From assembly GCF_026341515.1 (NCBI RefSeq), contig NZ_JAPEOK010000002.1, forward strand, positions 248,001 through 312,000: 64,000 bases of DNA, given 5' to 3'. Numbering within the stretch: position 1 is the first letter of the stretch; every line of letters starts with the position of its first letter. This DNA comes from Streptomyces sp. NBC_00878 (GTDB taxonomy: Bacteria > Actinomycetota > Actinomycetes > Streptomycetales > Streptomycetaceae). This document shows positions 20,140 through 29,011 of the stretch, one piece after another. A program made the translations under genes and the position numbers. The notes beneath the pieces are model-generated. The model saw only the letters and a program-made list of their open reading frames with translations. It had not been told where the DNA came from and did not search any database.

Positions 20140-20823
20140 GTGACGCGGACAACGAGGGTGGCCAGACTGCTGGGCACGTTACTCGCGGGGATGACACTGG
20201 TGTTCGCGGGTCCGGCGGTGGCGCAGGCCGCGAGCCCGGGAAGCGACGCCGACGAGACCACACCGCGCGTCGAGATGACAGTGGGCCAGTTCGAAGCGAT
20301 CGTCCCGCAGCCCTATACGCCCGATCCCGATGCCTACTTCGGCCCGAACAAGTGCCAGCTGTACATCCGGGACTACTGGCCCACAGCAGGCTGCGGTGGC
20401 TTCTCGATCTACACCAAGCTGAGCCATGTGCGCGAACAGCCCGGCTTCATCGAGGGAGTGCAGGACAACTCGTACTTCCGGGCGACCGTTTCGACGTCCC
20501 GCACCTTCGGCTGCATGGACGAGAACGGCGTCTTCGACTGGGACACCGCCTTCGAGGTGAACGAGCAGCGGAGGATGTCCTCCTACTACTACACCCCGAT
20601 CACGGCGTACGTGCTCGGCCAGTACCGTGACACGTCAACGACCGACTTCGGGCCGGGCTGGTTCGTGAACTTCGCGCCGGTGGAGGTCGACTGCGCCGAG
20701 GGAATGACCCCGACGCAGCACGACCTCAAGGTCGAGGACGTACAGATCAGCATCGAGGCCTCGCCCGTCTTCGGCGACCGCACCTGGGAGTTCGGTCCGT
20801 TCACGGCGGGCAACGCCGCGTGA
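20140..20823 (+). CDS. Secreted protein of unknown function
   Basis: A 227-residue protein. The N-terminus has Arg residues, a hydrophobic stretch (LLGTLLAGMTLVFAGPAVA) and a signal peptidase site near AQA-AS, so it is exported. The mature part has four Cys (in NKCQLY, AGCGGF, FGCMDE and VDCAEG), probably two disulfides, and is rich in Tyr, Asp and Phe. I do not recognise the family. The GTG start follows GGGGAGACA. It stands alone between hemC (divergent) and the AraC regulator (convergent). Confidence 0.8.
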   Translation: MTRTTRVARLLGTLLAGMTLVFAGPAVAQAASPGSDADETTPRVEMTVGQFEAIVPQPYTPDPDAYFGPNKCQLYIRDYWPTAGCGGFSIYTKLSHVREQPGFIEGVQDNSYFRATVSTSRTFGCMDENGVFDWDTAFEVNEQRRMSSYYYTPITAYVLGQYRDTSTTDFGPGWFVNFAPVEVDCAEGMTPTQHDLKVEDVQISIEASPVFGDRTWEFGPFTAGNAA

Positions 20824-20962
20824 CCCGTACCCGTCCGTACCCAGGCACGCGGCACACCTGTCGGTGAGTGACGCGTACTGCGAGCTCAGGTGCGGCGGAG
20901 CGGGACGAGACGGTGTTGGCCATCCGGTCCCGCGCCGCCGCACCGGGGCGGCGTGCTGTCCC

Positions 20963-21847
20963 TCAGACCGCTGTCCGCTCCACAGGGATCCACAGTTCCG
21001 CGTCCGCGTGTGCGGCATCCGGTGACAGCCGGGTCCGCAGGATCTCGGGCCCTGGCCGGCTTCGGTACGGGTTGGACGGGAACCACTGGGTGAACACATC
21101 CCGCCACAGGTACTGGAGCGCCTGCGGAAACGGCCCGGAGTTCTCGAAGACGGCCCAGGTCCCGGCCGGGACGGTGAGTGCGTCCATGTCCTCGGGCACG
21201 TCGGCGCGGGTCACCACGCCGTGGTAGTAGTCGAGTTCGGTTCCCTCGGCTCGGCTGTCGGCCAGATTGTCGCTCACCGAGACGATTCCCTCCGGCCCCT
21301 CCGGCCCCTCCGGATGCTGATCGGACAGCCGCTCGATGCGCTGGAGCGTCTCCTGGCCGAGGCCCCGGATGAAGGCGGCGATGGCCGGATTCACCCCCTC
21401 GTGCACGAGGGGGACACGCGCCTTCTTGCCCACCACACGGAATTCCTCCTTCTCCACGACCCTGTATCGCATGCTGCTACTCCCTTCGACGATGAGTCGG
21501 AAGGACATCCGGGGCTGGGACTGCAGACTCCCGCCGACCCGCCTGGCCTCGCCGGGACCGACGCCGTGCATCGCGCGGAACGCGCGCGCGAACGCCTCCC
21601 CCGAGGAGTAGCCGTAACGCACCGCGACCTCCAGCAGCGTGCGTTCACCGGCCAGCACCTCGGCACCCGCGACCGTGAGGCGCCTGCGCCGGATGTACTC
21701 CGACAGCGGAATCCCCGCCAGCGCGGAGAACAGCCGCCGGAAGTGGTACTCCGACGTCACCACGATCCGCGCCAGGTCGGACACCTCGATGCGCTGATCG
21801 AGGTGGCACTCAATGTGCTCCATGGCCTGGTTGAGCCGCTCCAGCAC
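20963..21847 (-). CDS. AraC-family regulator with GyrI-like effector domain
   Basis: A 294-residue protein. Residues 1-105 are an AraC DNA-binding domain with two helix-turn-helix units (VTSEYHFRRLFSALAGIPLS and YGYSSGEAFARAFRAMHG). Residues 125-294 are a GyrI-like/Rob-type small-molecule binding domain (MRYRVVEKEEFRVVGKKARV, and a late WIPVER ending). Such proteins respond to hydrophobic drugs or metabolites. GTG 21847 is preferred over GTG 21871 because AAGGAGGT lies exactly between them, five bases before 21847. The short repeat encoding EGPEGPEG lies in a loop. The target genes are not evident. Confidence 0.92.
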   Translation of the reverse strand: MLERLNQAMEHIECHLDQRIEVSDLARIVVTSEYHFRRLFSALAGIPLSEYIRRRRLTVAGAEVLAGERTLLEVAVRYGYSSGEAFARAFRAMHGVGPGEARRVGGSLQSQPRMSFRLIVEGSSSMRYRVVEKEEFRVVGKKARVPLVHEGVNPAIAAFIRGLGQETLQRIERLSDQHPEGPEGPEGIVSVSDNLADSRAEGTELDYYHGVVTRADVPEDMDALTVPAGTWAVFENSGPFPQALQYLWRDVFTQWFPSNPYRSRPGPEILRTRLSPDAAHADAELWIPVERTAV

Positions 21848-22019
21848 TCGGACCTCCTTCCCTTTCGACACTCACGCTAGGAAGGACCCACCCTGCCGGA
21901 CCCGACATTCCGTGCCCGGTCCGGTCGGGCACGGCGGCGCTTCGTCCGCGGCGGCGGACCGACCTCGGCGAGGGAGCGGGGAAACGCGTCGCCGGATGAC
22001 ACCGGCCTACCATGACGGC

Positions 22020-22364
22020 ATGGCCCTCGACCTCTTCGCAGGCATCCCAGTCAACGACTACCCGGCGGCACTGGCCTGGTACGAACGGCTTCTCGGCTCG
22101 CCGCCCGCGTTCTTTCCCAATGACACGGAAGCCGTATGGGAACTCGCGGAGCATCGGTACGTGTACATCGTGCGGCGGCCCGAGCAGGCCGGCCACGCCA
22201 TCCACACCCTCCTCGTCGAAGACCTCGACACCCGCGTCGCCGCCATCGCCGATCGGGGACTGGAGCCCACGACGCGCGAGACCTACGTGGAAGAGGGCAT
22301 GTGCAAGGTCACTTACCGCGATCAGGACGGCAACGAGTTCGGTTTCGGCGGCCCCGCACGCTGA
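22020..22364 (+). CDS. VOC family (glyoxalase/bleomycin-resistance-like) protein
   Basis: A 114-residue protein with one vicinal-oxygen-chelate unit: LFAGIPVNDYPAALAWYERL at the start, ELAEHRYVYIV in the middle and YRDQDGNEFGFGGP at the end, where Glu would be a metal ligand. These proteins dimerise to form metal-dependent dioxygenases, isomerases or drug-binding resistance proteins. It is divergent from the AraC/GyrI regulator and could be one of its targets. Substrate unknown. Confidence 0.88.
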   Translation: MALDLFAGIPVNDYPAALAWYERLLGSPPAFFPNDTEAVWELAEHRYVYIVRRPEQAGHAIHTLLVEDLDTRVAAIADRGLEPTTRETYVEEGMCKVTYRDQDGNEFGFGGPAR

Positions 22365-22555
22365 GGGAAACCGTTCAATCGTCTTGAGCCGTGGACGCGC
22401 CGGGACCGGCCCGGCCACCGGGAGTTCGTCATCCGTTCCCGCCCGGTCGGCACCGTCACCTGCGCGCATACTTGCCGGCCTTTACATCGTTGGAAGTTGG
22501 AAGAGGGACGTAAACCCTTCCGACCGAGATCTCGGCCCGTTGGTCCGGGCCGTGA

Positions 22556-23569
22556 TCAGCGGCGCCCGAGTGTGCTCTCCCGCTCCACCAGCCGGAACTC
22601 CGCGGGCAGTTCACGTCCTCCGGGCTCCTGACGGCCCGACAGACTGCGCAGCAGCGAGCCCATCGCGAGGCGCGCGATGGCCTGCTTGTCCGGTGAGATC
22701 GTGGTCAGCGAGACGGCGCCGAAACGGCCCTCGGCGATGTCGTCGAAACCCACCACGGCGACATCCCACGGCACCCTGAGCCCGCGCTCGTGCAACACCC
22801 GCATGGCACCGATCGCGATGAGGTCGTTGTAGGCGAAGACCGCGTCGGGCCGTAGGCCGGCGTCCAGCAATCGGGCCATGGCCCGGGCCCCGTCGTCCCG
22901 GTCCCAGCCTGCGACGGGCACGATCAGCTCGTCCGTGGCCGGCAGGCCCGCCGCCGTCAACTCCGCCCGCCAGCCGTCGAATCGCAGATGGGCGGGGCGG
23001 TTCGCGGAGTCCGTGCGGGCGCCCAGGTAGGCGATCCGGGTCCGGCCGCGGCCGATCAGGTGGCGTACCGCCGTCCGCGCGGCGGCCACGTTGTCGATCG
23101 CGATGTGGTCGAAGGGCAGGTCGTACTCGCGCTCGCCGAGCAGCACCAGCGGTACGTCATCGGCCCGGCCGCGCAGGTCCTCCGCTTCCAGCTCCAGCGG
23201 GCTGAGGATCAGCCCGTCGATCACCCGGGCCCGGAAACCCTGGCTGACCAGCAGCTCCTGCTCGCGGTCGCCGCGCGTGTGGTCGAGCAGGACCGTGAAC
23301 TCGTGCCGGGCCGCCGCGTCGACGACCGCGCCGGCGAGTTCGGCGAAGTAGGGGTTGCCGAGCTCGGGAACGGCGAGCGCGATGATGCCCGTACGGCCCT
23401 TGCGCAGGTGGCGCGCGGTGAGGTTCGGCCGGTAGCCGAGTGCGTCGATGGCCTCCTGCACCTTGGCGCGCATCGCCGGTGTGACGTGCGGATAGTCGTT
23501 CACGACGTTGGAAACGGTCTTGATCGACACACCGGCCCGTTCGGCCACGTCCTTCAGGCTGACCCGCAA
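22556..23569 (-). CDS. LacI-family transcription repressor
   Basis: A 337-residue protein. Residues 1-55 are the LacI helix-turn-helix with hinge helix (VSLKDVAERAGVSIKTVSNV and NLTARHLRKG). The rest is a periplasmic-binding-like sugar-sensing domain (VFAYNDLIAIGAMRVLHERG and DVAVVGFDDIAEGRFGAVSL). The start is TTG, six bases after GGAG; no ATG or GTG fits better. It is divergent from the secreted GH2 enzyme, which it very likely represses in the absence of a sugar inducer. A CAACGTTG palindrome lies between the two genes. Confidence 0.94.
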   Translation of the reverse strand: MRVSLKDVAERAGVSIKTVSNVVNDYPHVTPAMRAKVQEAIDALGYRPNLTARHLRKGRTGIIALAVPELGNPYFAELAGAVVDAAARHEFTVLLDHTRGDREQELLVSQGFRARVIDGLILSPLELEAEDLRGRADDVPLVLLGEREYDLPFDHIAIDNVAAARTAVRHLIGRGRTRIAYLGARTDSANRPAHLRFDGWRAELTAAGLPATDELIVPVAGWDRDDGARAMARLLDAGLRPDAVFAYNDLIAIGAMRVLHERGLRVPWDVAVVGFDDIAEGRFGAVSLTTISPDKQAIARLAMGSLLRSLSGRQEPGGRELPAEFRLVERESTLGRR

Positions 23570-23668
23570 AGGGATCTCCTCGGCATCGACGGGGGCTCTA
23601 CGGCCGGAGCTTTGTCATGAACCTGGACAGTTGTCGGGAGCCGTGCTCTCATGCCAACTGCCTCTGCT

Positions 23669-23680
23669 TCCAACGTTGTA
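23669..23680. promoter_or_regulatory. Candidate LacI operator
   Basis: TCCAACGTTGTA contains the perfect 8-base palindrome CAACGTTG with a central CG step, as in many LacI-family operators. It lies between the divergent lacI-type gene (start 23569) and the GH2 gene (start 23728), 48 bases before the GH2 start codon. The role is inferred from position and symmetry only. Confidence 0.5.
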
Positions 23681-23727
23681 CAGACTGAAGCATCGAGCCG
23701 CCACCCTTCCTCAACCAAGGAGGATTC

Positions 23728-26331
23728 GTGCGCATCAGACCGTTCGGAAACAGCCTCGCCCTGCTCGTCGCAGCAGTGCTGGGTGCCGCGGGACTGGCCG
23801 CCGCACCCACCGCTACGGCCGCGGAGGATCCACCCGAGATCCACGGCCTCAAGGGCGAGTACTACACCCAGTCCGCCCCCGGTGCCTTCGACTTCCACGA
23901 ACTCAAGGCCACCGGATTCGACCCCCAGCTCGACTTCGACAACCTGGAACCCCGCCTGCGTTCGGCGACCGGGCGCTCGGACGACGTCAGCGTCCGCTGG
24001 ACCGGCCGGATCGTGCCGGAGAAGACCGGCCCCACCACCTTCTCGGTCATCGGGGACAACGGCTTCCGCCTCTGGGTGGACGGGAAACTCGCCATCGACC
24101 ATTGGGTCGACGACTGGGACCGCGAACAGACCGGCGAACCCGTGGAGTTGACCGCGGGCAAGGCCTACGACATCAAGATCGAGTACTTCGAGCACTACGG
24201 CGGCTCCAACCTCCATGTGCGCTGGACCCCGCCCGGCGGCACCAAGACCGCCATCCCGCAGTCGGCCTTCCTGCTGCCCGAGGGCTACGACTACGACGGC
24301 GCCATCGCCGCCACGGTCCTCAAGGACGGCCGCACCCTCCGACTCGACTTCGCCCAGCCGCTCGTGGCGCCCCCGCCCGGTCTCACCGACCATCTGGGCG
24401 CCGTGATCGGCGGAGCCACCTGGCCGCTCGACGGGGCACGTCTGGACCCGGCCGACCCGAGGTCGCTGCTGGTCGCCCTCAAGGAACCCGTGGTCGGCAA
24501 CAAGACCGGCACCGCACGCGGCGCCACCGATGTGCGCTACGACGGATCGGGCGGCCTCACCGGCACGAACGGCAACGTTGTCAAGGCCTTCTGGAGCAGC
24601 GGCGCCAACCACTCGACCCACCAACTGCGCACCCGGTGGGCGAAGGACGTCACCCCGGCCACGGCGCATCGCGAGTACCCGCGCCCGCAACTCACGCGCG
24701 ACAACTGGAAGAACCTCAACGGCACTTGGCAGTTCGCCGCGGCCAAGGCGGGTGAACAGCCCCCAGTGGGGCGGAAACTCGCCGAGAAGATCCTCGTCCC
24801 GTACCCCGTCGAGTCCCAGCTGTCGGGCATCGAGCGGCACGAGGACCGGATGTGGTACCGGCGCACCTTCACCGTCCCGTCCGACTGGAAGATCGGCTCC
24901 GGCAAGCGCCTGCGCCTCAACTTCGGCGCGGTCGACTGGGCGTCCGAGGTCTACGTCAACGGCACCAAGGTCGCCGAACACAAGGGCGGCTACGACAAGT
25001 TCGCCGCCGACATCACCGACGCCCTCAAGCCTGGCCGCACCCAGGAGCTCATCGTCGGCGTCTACGACCCGACCGACGCCGCGAGCGGCGAGAACCCGCC
25101 CATCGGCAAGCAGCGCCTCGACCCGAGCGGTATCTGGTACACCCCGTCGTCCGGCATCTGGCAGACCGTGTGGGTGGAGCCCGTCGCCGCCGACCACGTC
25201 GACTCGCTGAAACTCACCCCGGACGCCGGCACGGGCACCCTCACTGTCGACCCGCAGGGCGTGCGCACCGGCCTCCCGGTCACCGCGACCGCGTACGACG
25301 GCAAACGGAAGGTCGCCACCGCCACCGGAATCACCGGCAGCCCGCTCACCCTGAAGATCCCCGACGCGCACCTGTGGTCGCCGGACGACCCGTTCCTGTA
25401 CGACATGGTGGTCACCGTCGGGGCCGACCGCGTCGGCAGTTACTTCGGCATGCGGTCCATCGCGGTCGAGAACGTCGACGGGACCCCGCGCACCGTCCTC
25501 AACGGCCAACCGGTCTTCATGATGGCCACCCTCGACCAGGGCTTCTGGCCGGACGGCCTGCACACCGCCCCGAGCGACCAGGCCCTGGCCTACGACCTGA
25601 AGATGCACAAGGCGATGGGGTTCAACGCGGTCCGCAAGCACATCAAGGTCGAACCCGACCGCTGGTTCTACTGGGCCGACCGGCTCGGCCTGCTGGTGTG
25701 GCAGGACATGCCGGCCATGACGGCGGGCGTGAACCCGTCCACCGCGGCCCGCGCCCAGTACGAGCGCGAGATGAAGCAGATGATCGACGAGCACATCAGC
25801 AGCCCGTCCATCGTCATGTGGGTCACCTTCAACGAAGGGTGGGGCCAGTACGACGTCGGCCGCATCGCCGAACAGGCCAAGGCCTGGGACCCGACCCGCC
25901 TGGTCAACAACCAGTCGGGCCTCAACCTCGGCGCGGACGGCGGCACCGGCGACATCATGGACGAGCACGGCTACCCGAGCCCCGCGCTACCGCCGCACCC
26001 GGACGGCAAACGGGCCCTGGTCATGGGCGAGTACGGCGGCCTCGGCCTGGCCGTGCCCGGACACGCCTGGTCGGTGCAGCAGTCCTACGTCGACGTCGAC
26101 CCGGCCACCTACACCGACGACTACCTCACCAAGCTCGCCGAGGTGCACGCCCTGGCCTGCAAGGGTGGCAACGGCGCGGTGTACACCCAGATCGCGGACG
26201 TCGAGGGCGAGCTCAACGGGCTGATCACGTACGACCGTGCGGTCGTCAAGCCCGACGTGCGGCGACTGAAGGCGGCCCACGAGGCGCTGATCAACGACGC
26301 GTCGCGGCCGACTCCCGCCGGCTGCGCCTGA
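23728..26331 (+). CDS. Secreted PA14-containing glycoside hydrolase family 2 enzyme
   Basis: An 867-residue exported enzyme. A signal peptide (residues 1-33, ending ATATAA) is followed by a PA14 carbohydrate-binding domain (about 40-190, GEYYT, FRLWVDGKLAIDHW), a linker, a GH2 sugar-binding jelly roll (about 320-470, LNGTWQF, WYRRTFTVP), an Ig-like domain (about 480-590) and a GH2 TIM barrel (about 590-855). The acid/base Glu is in TFNEGWGQYD and the nucleophile Glu in MGEYGGLG. GH2 members are beta-galactosidases, mannosidases, glucuronidases and relatives; which one cannot be told. The GTG start follows AAGGAGG. It is under likely control of the divergent LacI regulator. Confidence 0.93.
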   Translation: MRIRPFGNSLALLVAAVLGAAGLAAAPTATAAEDPPEIHGLKGEYYTQSAPGAFDFHELKATGFDPQLDFDNLEPRLRSATGRSDDVSVRWTGRIVPEKTGPTTFSVIGDNGFRLWVDGKLAIDHWVDDWDREQTGEPVELTAGKAYDIKIEYFEHYGGSNLHVRWTPPGGTKTAIPQSAFLLPEGYDYDGAIAATVLKDGRTLRLDFAQPLVAPPPGLTDHLGAVIGGATWPLDGARLDPADPRSLLVALKEPVVGNKTGTARGATDVRYDGSGGLTGTNGNVVKAFWSSGANHSTHQLRTRWAKDVTPATAHREYPRPQLTRDNWKNLNGTWQFAAAKAGEQPPVGRKLAEKILVPYPVESQLSGIERHEDRMWYRRTFTVPSDWKIGSGKRLRLNFGAVDWASEVYVNGTKVAEHKGGYDKFAADITDALKPGRTQELIVGVYDPTDAASGENPPIGKQRLDPSGIWYTPSSGIWQTVWVEPVAADHVDSLKLTPDAGTGTLTVDPQGVRTGLPVTATAYDGKRKVATATGITGSPLTLKIPDAHLWSPDDPFLYDMVVTVGADRVGSYFGMRSIAVENVDGTPRTVLNGQPVFMMATLDQGFWPDGLHTAPSDQALAYDLKMHKAMGFNAVRKHIKVEPDRWFYWADRLGLLVWQDMPAMTAGVNPSTAARAQYEREMKQMIDEHISSPSIVMWVTFNEGWGQYDVGRIAEQAKAWDPTRLVNNQSGLNLGADGGTGDIMDEHGYPSPALPPHPDGKRALVMGEYGGLGLAVPGHAWSVQQSYVDVDPATYTDDYLTKLAEVHALACKGGNGAVYTQIADVEGELNGLITYDRAVVKPDVRRLKAAHEALINDASRPTPAGCA

Positions 26332-26339
26332 CCCCGGCC

Positions 26340-26374
26340 CGCCCGGCGAACGGCTCCCCGCCGCTCGCCGGGCG
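26340..26374. terminator. Hairpin terminator between convergent genes
   Basis: CGCCCGGCGA (26340-26349) pairs with TCGCCGGGCG (26365-26374) across a 15-base loop. It lies between the GH2 stop and the end of the convergent methyltransferase gene and can serve both. No U-run follows, as usual in Streptomyces. Confidence 0.6.
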
Positions 26375-26398
26375 GCTGCGGCCATTGTGGCCGCGTCC

Positions 26399-27250
26399 CT
26401 AGCGGGAGGCGAGCAGGCCGTAGAGCAGGGGGATGTGCGGGGCGCTGTCGGGCAGTCGCCACCAGCCGGCCGGGGTGCGGATCATCTGCGGAAAGCGCGG
26501 CCAGGGGAGTTCCTCGCTCTCGCGGAGCCGGACGATGCGCAGGCCTGCCCCGGCCAACGCGTTGATCACCTCGTCGAGGCCGTGCCGCCACTCGAAGCTC
26601 TCCGTCGCTCCGTCGACGGCCGGACCGTCGGTGTAGGTATGGGCGGAGTTTCCGCGGATGGCGCCGCGCCCCTGGAGATAGTCGTGACGCAGCACCAGGT
26701 CAGGGCCCTCGTCCGGATCGGGCTTGGGCCCAAGGGAGTTGAGCAGAGGGTGGAACTCGACGAGGTACAGCCGTCCACCCGGCTTGAGGAGGCGGGCGAT
26801 CACCTCCGCCCAGCGGTCCAGATCCGGCAGGTAGCACAGCGCCCCCTTTCCGGTGTAGACCACGTCGAAGCGTCGTGGGCCAAGGGCGTCCACCGCGTCG
26901 TACACATTGGCGCGGACGTACTCGACGGCGCAGTCCGCCTTCGCCGCGAGGTCCCGGGCCGCGGCCACCGACGCCCCGGAGATGTCCAGGCCGACCGTAC
27001 GGGCTCCACGCCGGGCGAACGCGACGGTCTCAGTGCCCAGATGACACTGCAGATGCGCGACATCCCGCCCCGCCAACTCGCCGAGGTCCTCCCATTCGAA
27101 GGGAGCGAACCAACGGAACGGATCGGGCTCCTCCCGCACGTTGTAGAACCGGCTGTCCAGGTGTATGGGGGTACGCGCGTCCCAGTTCGCCCGGTTGGCC
27201 TGCATCATCTCCCGGACCGCGGGATCGAACCGTTCGGCAGCCTCAGTCAT
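26399..27250 (-). CDS. Class I SAM-dependent methyltransferase
   Basis: A 283-residue protein. Motif I is HLQCHLGTETVAFARRGA, motif II ends TVGLDISGASVAAAR, and the post-I region reads RFDVVYTGKGALCYLPDLDR with LKPGGRLYLVEFHPLL after it. This is the UbiE/UbiG-like fold. A long, Trp-rich C-terminal part (FEWRHGLDEVINALAGAG, LPWPRFPQMIRTPAGWW) is typical of a widespread Streptomyces group of unknown substrate. I chose ATG 27250; the frame is open to 27289. It stands alone on the minus strand. Confidence 0.9.
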   Translation of the reverse strand: MTEAAERFDPAVREMMQANRANWDARTPIHLDSRFYNVREEPDPFRWFAPFEWEDLGELAGRDVAHLQCHLGTETVAFARRGARTVGLDISGASVAAARDLAAKADCAVEYVRANVYDAVDALGPRRFDVVYTGKGALCYLPDLDRWAEVIARLLKPGGRLYLVEFHPLLNSLGPKPDPDEGPDLVLRHDYLQGRGAIRGNSAHTYTDGPAVDGATESFEWRHGLDEVINALAGAGLRIVRLRESEELPWPRFPQMIRTPAGWWRLPDSAPHIPLLYGLLASR

Positions 27251-27403
27251 GGAGCCATCCAACCGCGAGAACCGCTCTCGCCGAAGCAACTCTCGTACGG
27301 CACCCGGAAAGGAGTCGCCCGCTGACCGATGAGTTGTGCGGCGGCTCGCCGTCTACCCCTGCGAAAGGCATCAACACCCAACAACGAAGCAGGAGTCAGC
27401 GCC

Positions 27404-27883
27404 ATGAGTGCAACCACGCCCCAGACCCGGACCATCGCCGCCCAGCCCCGGGCCCTTCCCCGGTCCGCACGGCTGCTCGACACACGCCCCGTGTGGCAGG
27501 TCGGTGCCCTGGCCACCCTCGCCGGTGCCGTCGTGACCGAGGCGTTCGGGCTCGTCGCCCGGGGGGTGGGTGTACCGATGGAGGCGGCCAGTCCCGGCGC
27601 CACGGAAGCGGCGGAGATCCCAGTGGGCGGCTTCTTCGGAGGTGTGCTGTTCTGGTCCGTTGCCGGGATCGTTCTCGCGGTGGCCCTGGCCCGCTGGGCG
27701 AAGCGGCCCGCCCGTACGTTCGTGGTGTGCACTGTCGCGCTCACCGCGCTGTCCGTGGCCGGTCCCGCGCTGGCCCCGCACACGGCGACGTCCACCCAGG
27801 TCGTCCTGGCGGTGTCCCACCTGGTGGCCGCCGCTGTGATCATTCCCGTGGTGGCGCGTCGGCTCTCCCACCGGCGCCGGTGA
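27404..27883 (+). CDS. DUF6069 family membrane protein
   Basis: A 159-residue integral membrane protein with four hydrophobic segments (about residues 30-52, 70-95, 102-122, 128-150): VGALATLAGAVVTEAFGLVA, FFGGVLFWSVAGIVLAVALA, TFVVCTVALTALSVAGPALA and VVLAVSHLVAAAVIIPVVAR. This is the pattern of the actinobacterial DUF6069 family, of unknown function. ATG 27404 follows AGGAG by eight bases. It is divergent from the methyltransferase gene. Confidence 0.82.
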   Translation: MSATTPQTRTIAAQPRALPRSARLLDTRPVWQVGALATLAGAVVTEAFGLVARGVGVPMEAASPGATEAAEIPVGGFFGGVLFWSVAGIVLAVALARWAKRPARTFVVCTVALTALSVAGPALAPHTATSTQVVLAVSHLVAAAVIIPVVARRLSHRRR

Positions 27884-27966
27884 ACGGCGCGGTCGGCCGG
27901 AAACGCTGCTCGCTTGAAGACCCCGGGCCATCGGTGGCGATGCGACCCGCGCCTCGGACGGGGAGT

Positions 27967-28006
27967 GCCTGTGGCGGCCGGACCACGTGGTCCGGCCGCC
28001 ACAGGC
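27967..28006. terminator. Perfect 40-base palindrome, likely bidirectional terminator
   Basis: GCCTGTGGCGGCCGGACCAC (27967-27986) is followed directly by its exact reverse complement (27987-28006). It lies between the convergent DUF6069 gene and the secreted-protein gene at 28080. Stem strength and position fit a bidirectional terminator; an exact palindrome with no loop is less common. Confidence 0.7.
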
Positions 28007-28079
28007 TTCGTGTTGTGCCGTCGGTGCGTCATGGATCAGGCGGGGGCGTGCTCACCCCGACGTGGCGCCGACTATGCGG

Positions 28080-28607
28080 TCAGGCGCAGAGGACGCGGGT
28101 CTCGGGCGTGTAGACCGGACCGCCGCTGGTGCTCGTGGTGTCGCTGAACTCGGCGTAGAAGTACGAGTAGAAGCCGATGTTCCCGTTGCAGCCGGAGTCG
28201 GCGGCGACCTGCAGGGTCAGGGTGACGGTCCGGCTCTGACCGGGCGGGATGGTGGCGCCGTAGTTGGTGCCGAGGTTGGCGGGTCCGGTACCGGAGCACG
28301 GCACGCTGCCGGCCGCCGTGGCCAGGCTGCAACCGGTGAAGCTGTACTTGAGGTCGGGCCGTTGCGTGGTCAGCCAGGTCGGCTCGATCGTCTGGTAGAT
28401 GAACCAGACGTCGTAGGTGTTGTTGTTGGTGAGCGTCATCGACAGATTCACCGTGCCACCCGGAGTCGTGGTGGCGCTGTCGGTCGTGAAGGTCAGATCG
28501 GCCGGGCCCGCTTCGGCCGCGCTCGCGCTGGGCGCGAGACCGAACAGGGCTAGGACAAGGGCGAAGATGCCGGCGAGACCGATGCGTCTCATCTGTGTTG
28601 ATCGCAT
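28080..28607 (-). CDS. Secreted Ig-like protein of unknown function
   Basis: A 175-residue protein. The signal peptide has a short basic start, a hydrophobic core (LAGIFALVLALFGLAPSASA) and an ASA cleavage site. The mature part is a beta-rich single domain that looks like a DUF11/CARDB-type fold (TTTPGGTVNLSMTLTNNNTY, IPPGQSRTVTLTLQV), with four Cys (FTGCSLA, VPCSGTG, SGCNGN, RVLCA). No enzymatic motif is seen; a surface or extracellular structural role is inferred. ATG 28607 was chosen; ATG 28592 and an upstream codon at 28658 are alternatives. Confidence 0.75.
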   Translation of the reverse strand: MRSTQMRRIGLAGIFALVLALFGLAPSASAAEAGPADLTFTTDSATTTPGGTVNLSMTLTNNNTYDVWFIYQTIEPTWLTTQRPDLKYSFTGCSLATAAGSVPCSGTGPANLGTNYGATIPPGQSRTVTLTLQVAADSGCNGNIGFYSYFYAEFSDTTSTSGGPVYTPETRVLCA

Positions 28608-29011
28608 GACCCGGGAGGCTAGGCAAACCGTGAACGCACCGTCTTCCCCAACGGGCACACCCGGAACGACGCTCGGCCGGAAGTGGACGTTCGGTGATGC
28701 CCTCGTGAAGGCTCTCCATCAACGGCGACTTACCGCATCACTGCACGGCAACGCGGAATCGAGGGCCCGATGAGCGCGGCGCGCACCGCGGTTCGGTTTC
28801 CCTGGAACGGTGCGGCGGTAATGGCGGATACAAGCTGTGCCGGGGCGCCGCTGAACGGCCACCGCCGCAAGTGACGCGAACGCGTTTTCGGTCAATCGTA
28901 TACTTTGGGCCAGCTGTGCGGCCGTTTGACCGGGGGCGGGGGAAGTCGCGGTTGCTACGGCAGGAGTTCCGTACCGTAGGCACCGCGAACTTCGCGAACG
29001 TCCGGCTGCTG
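28608..29011. other. Intergenic region, no supported gene
   Basis: These 404 bases lie upstream of the secreted Ig-like gene and downstream of the six-span membrane-protein gene, both on the minus strand. The region must hold the promoter of the secreted-protein gene. A TATACT hexamer occurs near 28907 on the plus strand, where no gene follows. Overlapping open frames on the minus strand are Arg-rich and look like shadows. I see nothing more. Confidence 0.35.

Noticed and set aside
23554..25968. An 804-codon minus-strand frame opposite the GH2 gene
   Set aside because: Shadow of the GH2 enzyme; no motif and no ribosome binding site.
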